Below are positions 44,128 to 52,489 of a stretch of 55,625 nt of DNA, in pieces. Numbering within the stretch: the first letter of the stretch is position 1; every line of letters begins with the position of its first letter. A model generated the notes under the pieces. It was not told the DNA's origin and made no database searches. It was given only the letters and a program-made list of their open reading frames with translations. The stretch spans positions 79,064 through 134,688 of the forward strand of contig SVOT01000005.1 of the NCBI GenBank assembly GCA_015066225.1. The letters are read 5' to 3'. A program made the translations under genes and the position numbers. The stretch comes from Oscillospiraceae bacterium (GTDB taxonomy: Bacteria; Bacillota; Clostridia; Oscillospirales; Acutalibacteraceae).

Positions 44128-45579
44128 ATGAAATACATCGGATTTGCGTTGCTTGCAATTCTTGCAATCATCGTGATTTTACTTGTTGTTGCCGCTTTGA
44201 AGGCTGTTAAAATCAAAGCTAAGCCCAACACAAACTCCCCTGCCATCAACCCCACCGAGGCTGAGGCGAATGACTACGCTCAGAAGCTTTCCGAAATGGT
44301 TAAGGTGCCCACCGTTTCTTTGCGAGGCAACACCGATTTAACCCAATTCTACAAGCTTCACGAGGTTATGAAAGCAAACTTCCCCCTTATTTTCTCAAAG
44401 CTTGAATGCACCGAAATAGAGGGTAACCTGCTTTTCCGCTGGGCGGGTAAGGACCCCAAAAGAAACGGTCTTCTTCTCATGGGTCACCAGGACGTTGTTA
44501 CTGCAGACGAGCCCAACTGGGAAAAAGACCCGTTCTCGGGCGAAATTTCAGATGGCAACATCCACGGCAGAGGTGCTATGGATTGCAAATCAACTGTTTT
44601 TTCAGAGTTTCAGGCTATTGAAGAGCTCCTTCAAGAGGGCTTCGAGCCACCCTGCGACATTTATCTCGCAACAGCAGTTGACGAAGAAATATCCGGCGAG
44701 GGTGCACCAAAGCTTGTTAATTATTTAAAAGAAAAAGGCGTTCATCTTGATGTTGCGATGGATGAGGGCGGTGCAATTCTTAAAGACCAGCTTCCAACAA
44801 TGAATGGCTGGTGTGCGGCAATAGGTCTTCTTGAAAAGGGCTACATTGACCTTAAGGTTATTGCCAAAGGCAAGGGCGGTCACTCATCAACTCCCAAGAG
44901 CAACACCCCTCTTGCAAGGCTTTCAAAATTTGTTGCAGATATTGAAAAAGACAAACCCTTTAAAGCGGAAATTTCGGGCGCCGTTTATGCAATGCTCGAC
45001 GAAGCCGCACCGTATCTCGGCTTCCCTCTTCGAATGGTGCTCGGCAATATGTGGCTTTTCAAGGGTCTTCTCACAAAGGTTCTTCCCATGGTTTCACCTA
45101 TGTGTAACGCATTCGTAAAAACAACCTTCTGTTGTACAATGGCTGAGGGATCACACACACCAAACGTTATCCCTTCCGAGGCTTACATAGTTTGCAACCT
45201 GAGAACATCTCCCCACCAGAATGTTGACGAATCCTTGGCGGTTCTTAAAAAATATGCCGACAAATACGACCTTGAGTTTGAAATTATCCACGCCAGAAAC
45301 GCTTCAAACACCGTTGATTACAAGGGCGAAGAATTCGGCTACCTTAAAAAATGTCTTAACGAATGCTACCCCGATGCAGGCGTTATCCCCTATCTTATGA
45401 CCGGCGGAACAGATTGCCGCCACTACGAAGAGGTTGCAGACAACTGCCTGCGCTTCTGCCCCATTAAAATGAGCAACGCTCAGCTTGCGGCAATGCACGC
45501 GGCTAACGAGAGCATTGGAGTCAAAGAGGTTGCAGACTGCGTAAAATTCTATAAATACTACATAAAAAATCACAAATAA
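44128..45579 (+). CDS. M20 family metallopeptidase (PM20D1/carboxypeptidase S-like), membrane-anchored
   Basis: 483 aa. An N-terminal hydrophobic segment (residues ~4-25) without a cleavage site suggests a membrane anchor. The dinuclear zinc site is visible: LLMGHQDVV (His, Asp), GRGAMDCKS (bridging Asp), DEEISGEGA (Glu-Glu), and the late MTGGTDCRHYEE (Asp/His). The dimerisation lid lies between. M20 enzymes hydrolyse N-acyl amino acids or dipeptides. The start follows GAAAGGATATGG. A terminator hairpin follows. Confidence 0.9.
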   Translation: MKYIGFALLAILAIIVILLVVAALKAVKIKAKPNTNSPAINPTEAEANDYAQKLSEMVKVPTVSLRGNTDLTQFYKLHEVMKANFPLIFSKLECTEIEGNLLFRWAGKDPKRNGLLLMGHQDVVTADEPNWEKDPFSGEISDGNIHGRGAMDCKSTVFSEFQAIEELLQEGFEPPCDIYLATAVDEEISGEGAPKLVNYLKEKGVHLDVAMDEGGAILKDQLPTMNGWCAAIGLLEKGYIDLKVIAKGKGGHSSTPKSNTPLARLSKFVADIEKDKPFKAEISGAVYAMLDEAAPYLGFPLRMVLGNMWLFKGLLTKVLPMVSPMCNAFVKTTFCCTMAEGSHTPNVIPSEAYIVCNLRTSPHQNVDESLAVLKKYADKYDLEFEIIHARNASNTVDYKGEEFGYLKKCLNECYPDAGVIPYLMTGGTDCRHYEEVADNCLRFCPIKMSNAQLAAMHAANESIGVKEVADCVKFYKYYIKNHK

Positions 45580-45585
45580 AAATTT

Positions 45586-45620
45586 TTGGCTACCTGTAAA
45601 AATCAGGTAGCCGTTTTCTT
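45586..45620 (+). terminator. Terminator between M20 peptidase and phosphatase genes
   Basis: GGCTACCTG pairs with CAGGTAGCC around TAAAAAT, with a T-rich tail on the plus strand and A/T flanks on the other. Confidence 0.85.
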
Positions 45621-46244
45621 TTATTTATTCACATCTTTTAAAATACAAGCACCGTCTCGGGTATATTGGACAACGGTCATTGAAATATTATCAAGAGAAA
45701 AGAAAAATTTTCGGGTTTCAAGCCCTAAAGCCGTTGGAATAAGGTATTCGAGCATTCCGTGATGGCTGAAAACCGCAACTCTGTTACCGTATGTATATTT
45801 TTCTTTTATATACTCAATCACCTTTTGTGCCCGACGGTTATTATCTTCAACCGCTTCACACCCGAACTCATATTCCTTTGTGCCAAAAAGCTTCTTGCAC
45901 ATTTTTGTGTTTTTATAATATTTCTGCAGATATTTTTCACTGCAACCGAAATATCCCGGAGTGCAACCGCATTCAATAAGCTCGGGACAAATATATAAAA
46001 CAGGGCTATTTTTCTTTGCCTTGCAAACACCTGTTGCTGTTTTGAAGGCTCTGAGAAGTGAGCTTGTAATAAAGCCGTCTATCTCAACGTTTTTCAGCTT
46101 TTCTCCCAATATGCAACATTGCTTCTCACCAAATTCGGTAAGCTCGCCGTCGCAATTGTCGCGGTCACCAATATCTGTATAATTTGTTTCGGCGTGACGG
46201 ATGAAAATTATTTCCAACACATCTTCATTCTTCAGATTTTCCAT
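45621..46244 (-). CDS. Histidine phosphatase family protein (phosphoglycerate mutase-like)
   Basis: 207 aa from the ATG at 46244 behind GAGGGAAAG; it overlaps the preceding gene by 20 bases. The catalytic motif is IFIRHAETNY (His near residue 14), with FITSSLLRAFKTATG carrying the second Arg and VAVFSHHGMLEYLIP the second His. The family removes phosphate from small molecules or proteins. It is the last gene of the 45.6-50.7 kb run. Confidence 0.88.
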   Translation of the reverse strand: MENLKNEDVLEIIFIRHAETNYTDIGDRDNCDGELTEFGEKQCCILGEKLKNVEIDGFITSSLLRAFKTATGVCKAKKNSPVLYICPELIECGCTPGYFGCSEKYLQKYYKNTKMCKKLFGTKEYEFGCEAVEDNNRRAQKVIEYIKEKYTYGNRVAVFSHHGMLEYLIPTALGLETRKFFFSLDNISMTVVQYTRDGACILKDVNK

Positions 46245-46620
46245 CTTTTTTCTTTCCCTCGCTGTCAAAATTTTGCTTCAATGCCTTTTCTGTTAAGAAA
46301 ATGGAAAAAAGAACCGGCACAAGCTGTGCTGTTATAATTATCGAGCCTAACGTTCCGATGGTATCTTTATCCTTGTCAATTGCTGTTAATAATAACGGGA
46401 TTGATATCATCAGCAATAGCCATCCCCATTTATACCATATTTTTCCGATATATTTGTGAGCAAATTCCCAGGTTTCTTCATTTTTCATTGAAAGATTTGT
46501 TCTGTAGCCGAAAAGATAATTTATATTATCGGGTGCTTTTTTTGCAAAATATCTGCCGCAAATAATCATTATGGCAGGTATAAACAAAACTGTTGAAAGC
46601 ATAAAGAACCAAAAACCCAT
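46225..46620 (-). CDS. SdpI-like membrane protein
   Basis: 131 aa with an N-terminal hydrophobic segment (2-22), the SdpI-type motif NINYLFGYRTNLSMKNEETW followed by AHKYIGKIW, and two further hydrophobic segments. SdpI of Bacillus subtilis confers immunity to a peptide toxin and acts in signalling; most homologues are uncharacterised. No toxin gene is adjacent. The tail is strongly charged (EGKKKDGKSEE). Start behind GAGG, 12 bases after the beta-propeller gene. Confidence 0.75.
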   Translation of the reverse strand: MGFWFFMLSTVLFIPAIMIICGRYFAKKAPDNINYLFGYRTNLSMKNEETWEFAHKYIGKIWYKWGWLLLMISIPLLLTAIDKDKDTIGTLGSIIITAQLVPVLFSIFLTEKALKQNFDSEGKKKDGKSEE

Positions 46621-46632
46621 AAAATACCTCGC

Positions 46633-47589
46633 TTATATTTCGGCTTCGAAAATACCGATACTCTCCCTGCCGGTCAGGTTATTTGAAACGTTTCGGGCGT
46701 TGAAATACAGGCGAAGACGGTTGTCGTAGTATGTCAGACAACAGGCGTAAACATATTGCGCCATCCAATTACTTTTTCCGCATTTTTGCGGGACAAGAAA
46801 GGGCTTCACAAACTCAAATTTCTCACCATCATCACTTTTTAACAGCATTATTGCCGAATGACTTTTACCACCCTTTTCAAAAATGCCGTTCTGAAGCCCT
46901 ATGTAGCAATCCTTCAGCCTGTAAACCTTAAGACAGCCCGAACACAAATTGAGCCATTCAATATTTTTGTCGGGGCTTATAATCGGCTTTGTTCTTGCAA
47001 GATAGCCATCTGTGATGTTTTTGCTTTCGGCAAAGCTTATATGTCTTGGCTCACAAAATCCACAATCCTTTATGAATGTCTGCCCACAGGAATAATAAAG
47101 CCGATAGTCGTCTTCCGTCTTAATCAGAAACGGATTTGAAAGGGCACTGCCGTTTTCATCCCTTTCAAAATCACGGGTCTGCCCGAGAACGAGCCTTGGC
47201 TTCGTCCACTCTTTAAAGTTCTCACTTTCGACGCAATAAATTTCACTTTTCCACTTTGCACCCAAAAGCGTCAACGCATTGCATATAACAGGCTTTGTTC
47301 TTTCGTAAAAAAGATAATATCTGCCGTCAATGCAGTTAATATTGGGGCGCATCGCTCTTTTTACTATTTTTCCGCAATTTTTAAAGCTGATTCCGTCGTC
47401 GCTCTCATAATGATAAACCCCGAAAAAGGTGTGGCAGAAAAGGTGCCACTTTTTGTCGTGGCTCTCATCAGGTGTCAGAACACAAGGGTCCGCAATAACA
47501 AAGCTCGAAAGCGGATTTTTTATTATTGGATTATTTTCGTAAAGACTGAATTTTGCCTCATTTATGTCATTAAAAGAGAGATTAAGCAT
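46633..47589 (-). CDS. Five-bladed beta-propeller glycosidase-like protein (GH43/GH130 type)
   Basis: 318 aa without signal peptide. Repeated strands with a DPCVLTPDE-like entry, RPNINCIDGRYYLFYER, NPFLIKTEDDYRLYYS and RLRLYFNAR show a five-bladed propeller as in GH32/43/62/68/117/130. Asp and Glu placements (ADPC near residue 33, several ENG and SE pairs) are compatible with a hydrolase or phosphorylase, but I cannot assign the family. It has an unusually large number of Cys residues for a cytoplasmic glycosidase. The start behind GGAGGAG overlaps the transporter gene by 8 bases. Confidence 0.7.
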   Translation of the reverse strand: MLNLSFNDINEAKFSLYENNPIIKNPLSSFVIADPCVLTPDESHDKKWHLFCHTFFGVYHYESDDGISFKNCGKIVKRAMRPNINCIDGRYYLFYERTKPVICNALTLLGAKWKSEIYCVESENFKEWTKPRLVLGQTRDFERDENGSALSNPFLIKTEDDYRLYYSCGQTFIKDCGFCEPRHISFAESKNITDGYLARTKPIISPDKNIEWLNLCSGCLKVYRLKDCYIGLQNGIFEKGGKSHSAIMLLKSDDGEKFEFVKPFLVPQKCGKSNWMAQYVYACCLTYYDNRLRLYFNARNVSNNLTGRESIGIFEAEI

Positions 47590-48265
47590 TTTTCTCCTCC
47601 ATCCTGTTGGGCTGTTGTGCTTGCTGTTCTTTATAGAACTTGTGAACGTTTATGAATGCACAGATTACACAATAAAGGGCATAAACACCATAAATCAGAT
47701 ATGTTGTTTCCTTGTAATCGTTTACAACCATCTGAACATTCAGAAAAACGCCCACAACACATTGGATAATCCAAAGATATGTATATTCAATATATGCAAG
47801 CATTGTGAGAACCTGCGTTAAAAGCCCAAACAAAAACGTGCAGCTGTCAAGAATTGCATATTCGTAACCAAAATGAATAAGAGCAACCGCCATCACGCCC
47901 CAAACAGCAAGAAAAGCTATGCTCCAGCCCACCCGCATTTTTGTGGTCATTTTTCTGAACACGGCAGTTTTTTTATAGGCTTTTTTCTTCCAACGAAAAA
48001 ATGTCATAAGCTGCACAGGAAAGCTGAAAATAATTGCCGAAGCCGCTGAAACGTAGACGCCCATATAAACATATGCCGCTGTGTAAATCAGCGAATTTAT
48101 TGAGCCGATTAAGGCACCTACCCTATTTGCCTCGGATTGAAATGCCATAACAAAAAGGGATATAAAAAGCGGAATCATAAGAAAGAATTCCTGTTTGCAC
48201 AAAACCCCCGCAGCGAGAATGGCAACACCCGTTGCGACTATTATAATAATTTTGCTGTTTTTCAT
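47582..48265 (-). CDS. PnuC-like nicotinamide riboside transporter family protein
   Basis: 227 aa from the ATG at 48265, one base after the ADP-ribosylglycohydrolase stop. About seven to eight membrane segments are visible. The segment LLTQVLTMLAYIEYTYLWI followed by IIQCVVGVFLN matches the conserved late helices of PnuC carriers. PnuC imports vitamin B3 compounds (nicotinamide riboside or mononucleotide) by facilitated diffusion with intracellular trapping. The adjacent ADP-ribosyl hydrolase supports a pyridine-nucleotide salvage role, though the substrate is inferred. Confidence 0.65.
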   Translation of the reverse strand: MKNSKIIIIVATGVAILAAGVLCKQEFFLMIPLFISLFVMAFQSEANRVGALIGSINSLIYTAAYVYMGVYVSAASAIIFSFPVQLMTFFRWKKKAYKKTAVFRKMTTKMRVGWSIAFLAVWGVMAVALIHFGYEYAILDSCTFLFGLLTQVLTMLAYIEYTYLWIIQCVVGVFLNVQMVVNDYKETTYLIYGVYALYCVICAFINVHKFYKEQQAQQPNRMEEKNA

Positions 48266-48266
48266 T

Positions 48267-49640
48267 TTATAAGCCGATATGCTCCATGGTTTTATTGACG
48301 GCTTTTTCAATATCGACAGTTTCCACGCCGAAAAGTGAAGTGTGGATTTTGTTGTTTATGGGCTTTTTCCAGCATTCGTCGATGCAATCAATGCCGCCAC
48401 GCATACCGAGAATTGAGCCAACAGTTGCACCGTTGCAATCCGTATCAAAAGCGAAGCCCACCGCCGTGCAGACAGATTTGCCGAAATCGCCCTCACCGTA
48501 AAGAAGTGCCGCCACAACAATCATTGCATTTGAAATTGTGTGGCACCAGCCGTGGTCAGTGTGCTCGTCGTATGCAGAGTGAATATAGCTGAAGGCTTCG
48601 TCAAGGGTTACATCATTTTTGTAGTTGTTGTAAATTTTCATTACCGCCTCATAAAGCCTTGATGTTGCGGGAATCTGTGCAAGGCCGCCTAAAATAATAT
48701 CTTCTATATTATCATTCACAGCGGCAACGGCTATCATCGCCGAAACAAACATTTCACCGTAAATGCCGTTTTTGATGTGTGAAATTCTTGCGTCGTTATA
48801 AGCCATTTTCGCCGCTTCCTCGGGCTTGCCGGGGCAGATATAGCCGAAATAGTCGCCCCTTATCTGTGCGCCGATCCACTCACGGCACACATTTTTATAC
48901 ATTGCAGATGCAGGCGGTTCAATGCAATTTATAAAATTGATATATGCGATTCTTTCCGCCGTGAAATATGAATGAACCGACTGATACTTCAGCCACGCAT
49001 TCACAACATTCTCAGATTGAAAATTTCTGCCATATTGTTCAACAATTTTCTGTGCAAGCACAACGTAGTTTGTGTCGTCATCGACAGGCATACCGTCCAC
49101 ATTGTCGCCATAGGGCTTGTTTTTAAAATGAAATTTGTAGTGTGAGCAAACCTCATCTGTTATATCGGTTGAAAGAATATATCTGTGCAGCGGGTAGTTG
49201 CCGGTTTCTTTAAGAAACGGTATAAACTCATCGCTTCTTATACCCTCAACAGGCTTTCCGAGAAGGCAGCCGCAGGCTCTGCCTGTCCACGCACCGAGAA
49301 GCTTCCTGCGAAGCGCTTCCTCGTCAGGCATAACTGCTTTGTAATCATAGGCATTTCTAAGAGCCTTGATTTCTTCGAGCTTGCTTGGCTCGTTGTATTT
49401 ATAATCGGGGCGAATTTTTGAGTTTATAACAAGCTCAAAAATGCTGTCGCTCATTTTTGTTTTGATTTCGCCGTTTTTAAGACCCGCAACAGCTTCAAAA
49501 AGGGCTTTCTGCTTTTCAATGTCAAGACCCTCTTCAACACTCTGTTGGTATTCTGCCATAATATCATCGGCATATCTGTTGAAGCCGTCGGCATTGTTGT
49601 AATCAATCTTTATTTCTGTGTCATAAATTTTTGCAAACAT
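48267..49640 (-). CDS. ADP-ribosylglycohydrolase family protein
   Basis: 457 aa; the ATG at 49640 follows AGGAGTG. The DraG/ARH fold is shown by LLGAWTGRACGCLLGKPVEG, the metal motif MPVDDDTNYVVLAQ, and the distal VGFAFDTDCNGATVGSILG with the second Asp set. Members cleave ADP-ribose from proteins or small molecules using two Mg ions. It is longer than DraG (about 300), with an N-terminal extension of about 130 residues of unknown role. The adjacent PnuC-like transporter suggests NAD or ADP-ribose turnover. Confidence 0.88.
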   Translation of the reverse strand: MFAKIYDTEIKIDYNNADGFNRYADDIMAEYQQSVEEGLDIEKQKALFEAVAGLKNGEIKTKMSDSIFELVINSKIRPDYKYNEPSKLEEIKALRNAYDYKAVMPDEEALRRKLLGAWTGRACGCLLGKPVEGIRSDEFIPFLKETGNYPLHRYILSTDITDEVCSHYKFHFKNKPYGDNVDGMPVDDDTNYVVLAQKIVEQYGRNFQSENVVNAWLKYQSVHSYFTAERIAYINFINCIEPPASAMYKNVCREWIGAQIRGDYFGYICPGKPEEAAKMAYNDARISHIKNGIYGEMFVSAMIAVAAVNDNIEDIILGGLAQIPATSRLYEAVMKIYNNYKNDVTLDEAFSYIHSAYDEHTDHGWCHTISNAMIVVAALLYGEGDFGKSVCTAVGFAFDTDCNGATVGSILGMRGGIDCIDECWKKPINNKIHTSLFGVETVDIEKAVNKTMEHIGL

Positions 49641-49698
49641 AGAATCACTCCTGAATGTTGTAAATTGTTGCAAAGACTATCATCATTCTTAATTGCCC

Positions 49699-50694
49699 TT
49701 ATTTCTCAAAATAAATCGCACCGCTCTGGGCGAAAATCAACGGGGGCAAATCCATTCCCTTTTGCTCGGGTATTCTTGATGCAATTGCAAAATCATGTAT
49801 TTTGCTGTATAAAAAATCGGGCTCAAATAACACGTGAGCGCACAAAAAGCCGTCCTTTTTAACGGGGAGTGTCACAGAATAATCCTTTGTGGTTTTTGCT
49901 GTGTATGTAAAGCACTCGCCATCCTTGTCAAACACAACGAGCTTGTGCTTTCTGAGAAGCTTTTTAACGCTTATGGTTACTGTTGTGTTCTCTTCCAATT
50001 TAACGGTGTCGCCCAATTTTGCATCACCGCTTGTGATGTCAATAAAGGTTGTGCCAACGTCAAAGCATATTGTTGTGTGCCCTTCAACAATGGCGTCAAG
50101 TATATCTTCTGCTGCATTCGATTTTGCATAAACATACGTTACAGGCCAGCAAAGCATATTTGTAACAACATAATCCTTGTGGTAGTCACTGCCACCAACA
50201 ACGGGGAGCTTATGGCCGTTTCGCATCTGCTCGTGCCACCACTCGGTGCATTCAAGGTTGTCAAAATGTGTGGGGGCATTCCACACCTCGAGCACATCAA
50301 CGTCTGCGGCATTTTTCTCCCATCGCCAGGGGCATTGCTTGCAGTGAGGGTGATTCATACAAATTACTGCACCACGCTCCTCTGCCTTTCCCTTAACACG
50401 CAGAAAATCCTCATAGGTTTCGCAGGTTTCATAATCTTCCCGGTCGATAACATCTTTTACTCCCCACATATTGCAATGACCGCCGTGCTTTGTCAGCTCC
50501 GCGCCATATATAAGGGTCAAGCCCTCAACCTCTGGAAAATCCTTGCAATTAACGTTGTGGTCGGTAATCATCAAAAAGTCAAGCTTGTTTTTCTTTGCTT
50601 TTTTTATAACCTGCTCCAAGGTGAGCCCACCGTCAGAAGCAACCGTGTGACAATGGGGCACGCCCACGTACCATTTATAACCGTCGTAGCTCAT
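49699..50694 (-). CDS. PHP-domain metal-dependent phosphoesterase (CehA/McbA-like)
   Basis: 331 aa, start behind GGAGAGG. The PHP fold is clear from VGVPHCHTVASDGGLTLEQV (His-x-His), LDFLMITDHNVN, the MNHPHCKQCPWRW segment and VVGGSDYHKDYVV with the last metal ligands. A beta-rich C-terminal domain follows. Members hydrolyse phosphoesters; substrates are mostly unknown. It is the first gene of the 45.6-50.7 kb run, next to the hairpin array at 50.7 kb. Confidence 0.88.
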   Translation of the reverse strand: MSYDGYKWYVGVPHCHTVASDGGLTLEQVIKKAKKNKLDFLMITDHNVNCKDFPEVEGLTLIYGAELTKHGGHCNMWGVKDVIDREDYETCETYEDFLRVKGKAEERGAVICMNHPHCKQCPWRWEKNAADVDVLEVWNAPTHFDNLECTEWWHEQMRNGHKLPVVGGSDYHKDYVVTNMLCWPVTYVYAKSNAAEDILDAIVEGHTTICFDVGTTFIDITSGDAKLGDTVKLEENTTVTISVKKLLRKHKLVVFDKDGECFTYTAKTTKDYSVTLPVKKDGFLCAHVLFEPDFLYSKIHDFAIASRIPEQKGMDLPPLIFAQSGAIYFEK

Positions 50695-50706
50695 AAAACC
50701 TCTCCT

Positions 50707-50941
50707 TTATAACGATTACAGTTAGTCGAAACAGTGTGAAATTACACTGTTTCGATACCAAATTATGATTTGGTATCGAATTTTCTTCGAAAATTCGACT
50801 ATAATCCTTTCAATGAGTGTAATGCAAAATTGTATTTATAAAAAACAATTTTGCTAAAAGCCGATAAAATCGGCTTTTGCGAAACGCGACTGCGTTTCGA
50901 CAAATTACAATCATTATAACGATTACAGTTAGTCGAAACAG
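50707..50941. repeat. Chain of six perfect hairpins between 28-bp direct repeats
   Basis: Direct repeats beginning TTATAACGATTACAG occupy 50707-50734 and 50914-50941. Between lie six palindromes: 50726-50755 (12-bp stem), 50752-50779 (12 bp), 50776-50798 (10 bp), 50824-50854 (10 bp), 50856-50878 (10 bp) and 50880-50899 (8 bp). The first three share TCGA at their joints. No T tract marks them as terminators and no protein is encoded. 50942-51039 shows no feature. Confidence 0.9.
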
Positions 50942-51039
50942 CTTTTTATATTTTCAGTATATCTTTCCGCCGCCATTTTGTCAATCCGCAGGATTTTGGC
51001 TTTCACGCCCACAAAACAGGCTCAACCCGCATTAAAAAA

Positions 51040-51060
51040 GGGACGGTCAAGACCGTCCCC
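51040..51060. repeat. GGGACGGTC palindrome at the end of the XRE gene
   Basis: GGGACGGTC AA GACCGTCCC plus one C. The last codons and stop of the XRE regulator gene lie inside it. Other copies: 8696, 13891 (centre TT), 15133 (one base short), 15358 and 52407 (centre AA). Confidence 0.9.
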
Positions 51061-51658
51061 TGCATTGTAAAATTACACACTTTATCACAAATAAAAGAAA
51101 AACAACAATCACAGCATAGACCTCTCGGGTCAGTGCAAGAAACAACACAGCAAAAATATTAATTATCATAGATATTTTTATCAGAGCTGTGTTTGCTTTT
51201 TCTTTTCCTCTCTTTGATACTGCAAGCTTTATCGCCCCCATAGCAAAAAGAGCGGTGAACATAACCCAATAAATGGTTAAGCTAAAAGAAGATATGCGTG
51301 TGTAATCCATTAACCCCACAGAATAAACGAAACCGTCAATGGTGTTTGGGTACAGCGGCAAAAAAACAAGAAAAACAGAAAACAAATCGGCTGTGGCAAA
51401 TAAAAAGTCACACAATCTTTTTATTTTTTTATTACTTTCACTCTCTGCTATTGAAAGAAGCTTTTCGCCCGACAGCAAAACATCAAGCGACACAGAAAAA
51501 AACCGTGAAATTTCTTTTAACGACTCTATATTCGGGTACCCTCGCCCCGATTCCCATTTTGAAACTGCCGTTCTTGACACATACAGAATTTCTGCAAGCT
51601 CTTCTTGTGTCAGACCCTTGCTTTTTCTTAATTCCTGTAATTTTTCGTTAAATTCCAT
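51047..51658 (-). CDS. XRE-family regulator with C-terminal membrane segments
   Basis: 203 aa; ATG at 51658 behind AGGAATAG, overlapping the PAP2 gene by 31 bases. The N-terminal helix-turn-helix (LRKSKGLTQEELAEILYVSR and AVSKWESGRGYPNIESL) is typical of Xre/Cro proteins. About four hydrophobic segments follow, so it is a membrane-tethered regulator, a class common in Clostridia where a stimulus at the membrane controls binding. The last residues (CRGRS) and stop codon are supplied by the GGGACGGTC palindrome, so the original C-terminus may be lost. Confidence 0.8.
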   Translation of the reverse strand: MEFNEKLQELRKSKGLTQEELAEILYVSRTAVSKWESGRGYPNIESLKEISRFFSVSLDVLLSGEKLLSIAESESNKKIKRLCDFLFATADLFSVFLVFLPLYPNTIDGFVYSVGLMDYTRISSFSLTIYWVMFTALFAMGAIKLAVSKRGKEKANTALIKISMIINIFAVLFLALTREVYAVIVVFLLFVIKCVILQCRGRS

Positions 51659-52296
51659 AGCACTATTCCTTTGTAAATACAAAATAATCCCAAGCTCAAA
51701 AGAATTGAGCCGACAATATCCGTTAACCAATGAACACCCGAAAGCAATCTTCCTGCCACCATAAATATTGTAAACATTACCGTGACGCTTGCGGTTAGTC
51801 TTTTTATTGCCGCATTTCTTAACCTTTGATTTGCCTGAAAAACCGCTGTTGGCATAACCGACAACACAAGAAGGGTTGTCGAAGACGGGTAAGAGCTTTC
51901 TAAAAAACCGTCGATTAAAATCGGTCTGTAATTTATAGGTATCGTTTCAAAAATAAGATACCCGAATATTACTATAACATAATAAACTCCTAAAAGCACA
52001 ATATCAAAATCGACTTTAAATAAGCTTCTTCTTTTTATTAGCTGAACAACCCCCAACACACAAAAAAACGTGCAGACAAATATGGGAACAAGCCCCAGCC
52101 AATCTGTAATATTATACAACAGCATATTTACTCCCGTTTCAGAATGAAACCACGTGTTAATTGCAGAAAAGCCTATTTCTGTTCCGTTTGCTCCTGCGGG
52201 TTTTACGTCTATTATTTGTATCAACAAAGTCCACAAAACAAACCACAAAATTAACACTATGCCGGATAATAATATTTTTTTCTCTTTCGTTTTCAT
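51628..52296 (-). CDS. PAP2 superfamily membrane phosphatase
   Basis: 222 aa from the ATG at 52296 behind AAAGGAA. Six hydrophobic segments. Phosphatase motif 1 is reduced (INYRP near residue 125), motif 2 reads SYPSSTT rather than PSGH, so the His is absent, and motif 3 GRLLSGVHWLTD retains His and Asp. PAP2 enzymes dephosphorylate lipid phosphates such as undecaprenyl pyrophosphate or phosphatidic acid. The regulator encoded next to it may control it. The family C1 palindrome at 52407 lies upstream. Confidence 0.8.
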   Translation of the reverse strand: MKTKEKKILLSGIVLILWFVLWTLLIQIIDVKPAGANGTEIGFSAINTWFHSETGVNMLLYNITDWLGLVPIFVCTFFCVLGVVQLIKRRSLFKVDFDIVLLGVYYVIVIFGYLIFETIPINYRPILIDGFLESSYPSSTTLLVLSVMPTAVFQANQRLRNAAIKRLTASVTVMFTIFMVAGRLLSGVHWLTDIVGSILLSLGLFCIYKGIVLWNLTKNYRN

Positions 52297-52406
52297 TTTC
52301 TTTTTTCCTTTCTGTTTCTTTTTAATAAAAAAATAACAGAACACAGAAAAAATAAAAAGCATTTTCAAGTAACAATCAACGATACTTTTCGTGTCAACAA
52401 TAAAAA

Positions 52407-52426
52407 GGGACGGTCAAAACCGTCCC
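52407..52426. repeat. GGGACGGTC palindrome, imperfect copy
   Basis: GGGACGGTCAAAACCGTCCC, in the 190-bp gap between the TPR and PAP2 genes. Confidence 0.85.
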
Positions 52427-52489
52427 GAAAGTGATTGATATAAGAAATTATTTAAAAATAAGCGTTTTTGTTTTCAAATATCTTGTGCT

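Noticed and set aside
46225-46620. Toxin-immunity pair with the SdpI-like gene
   Set aside because: No small secreted peptide or SdpC-like gene is adjacent; neighbours are metabolic enzymes.
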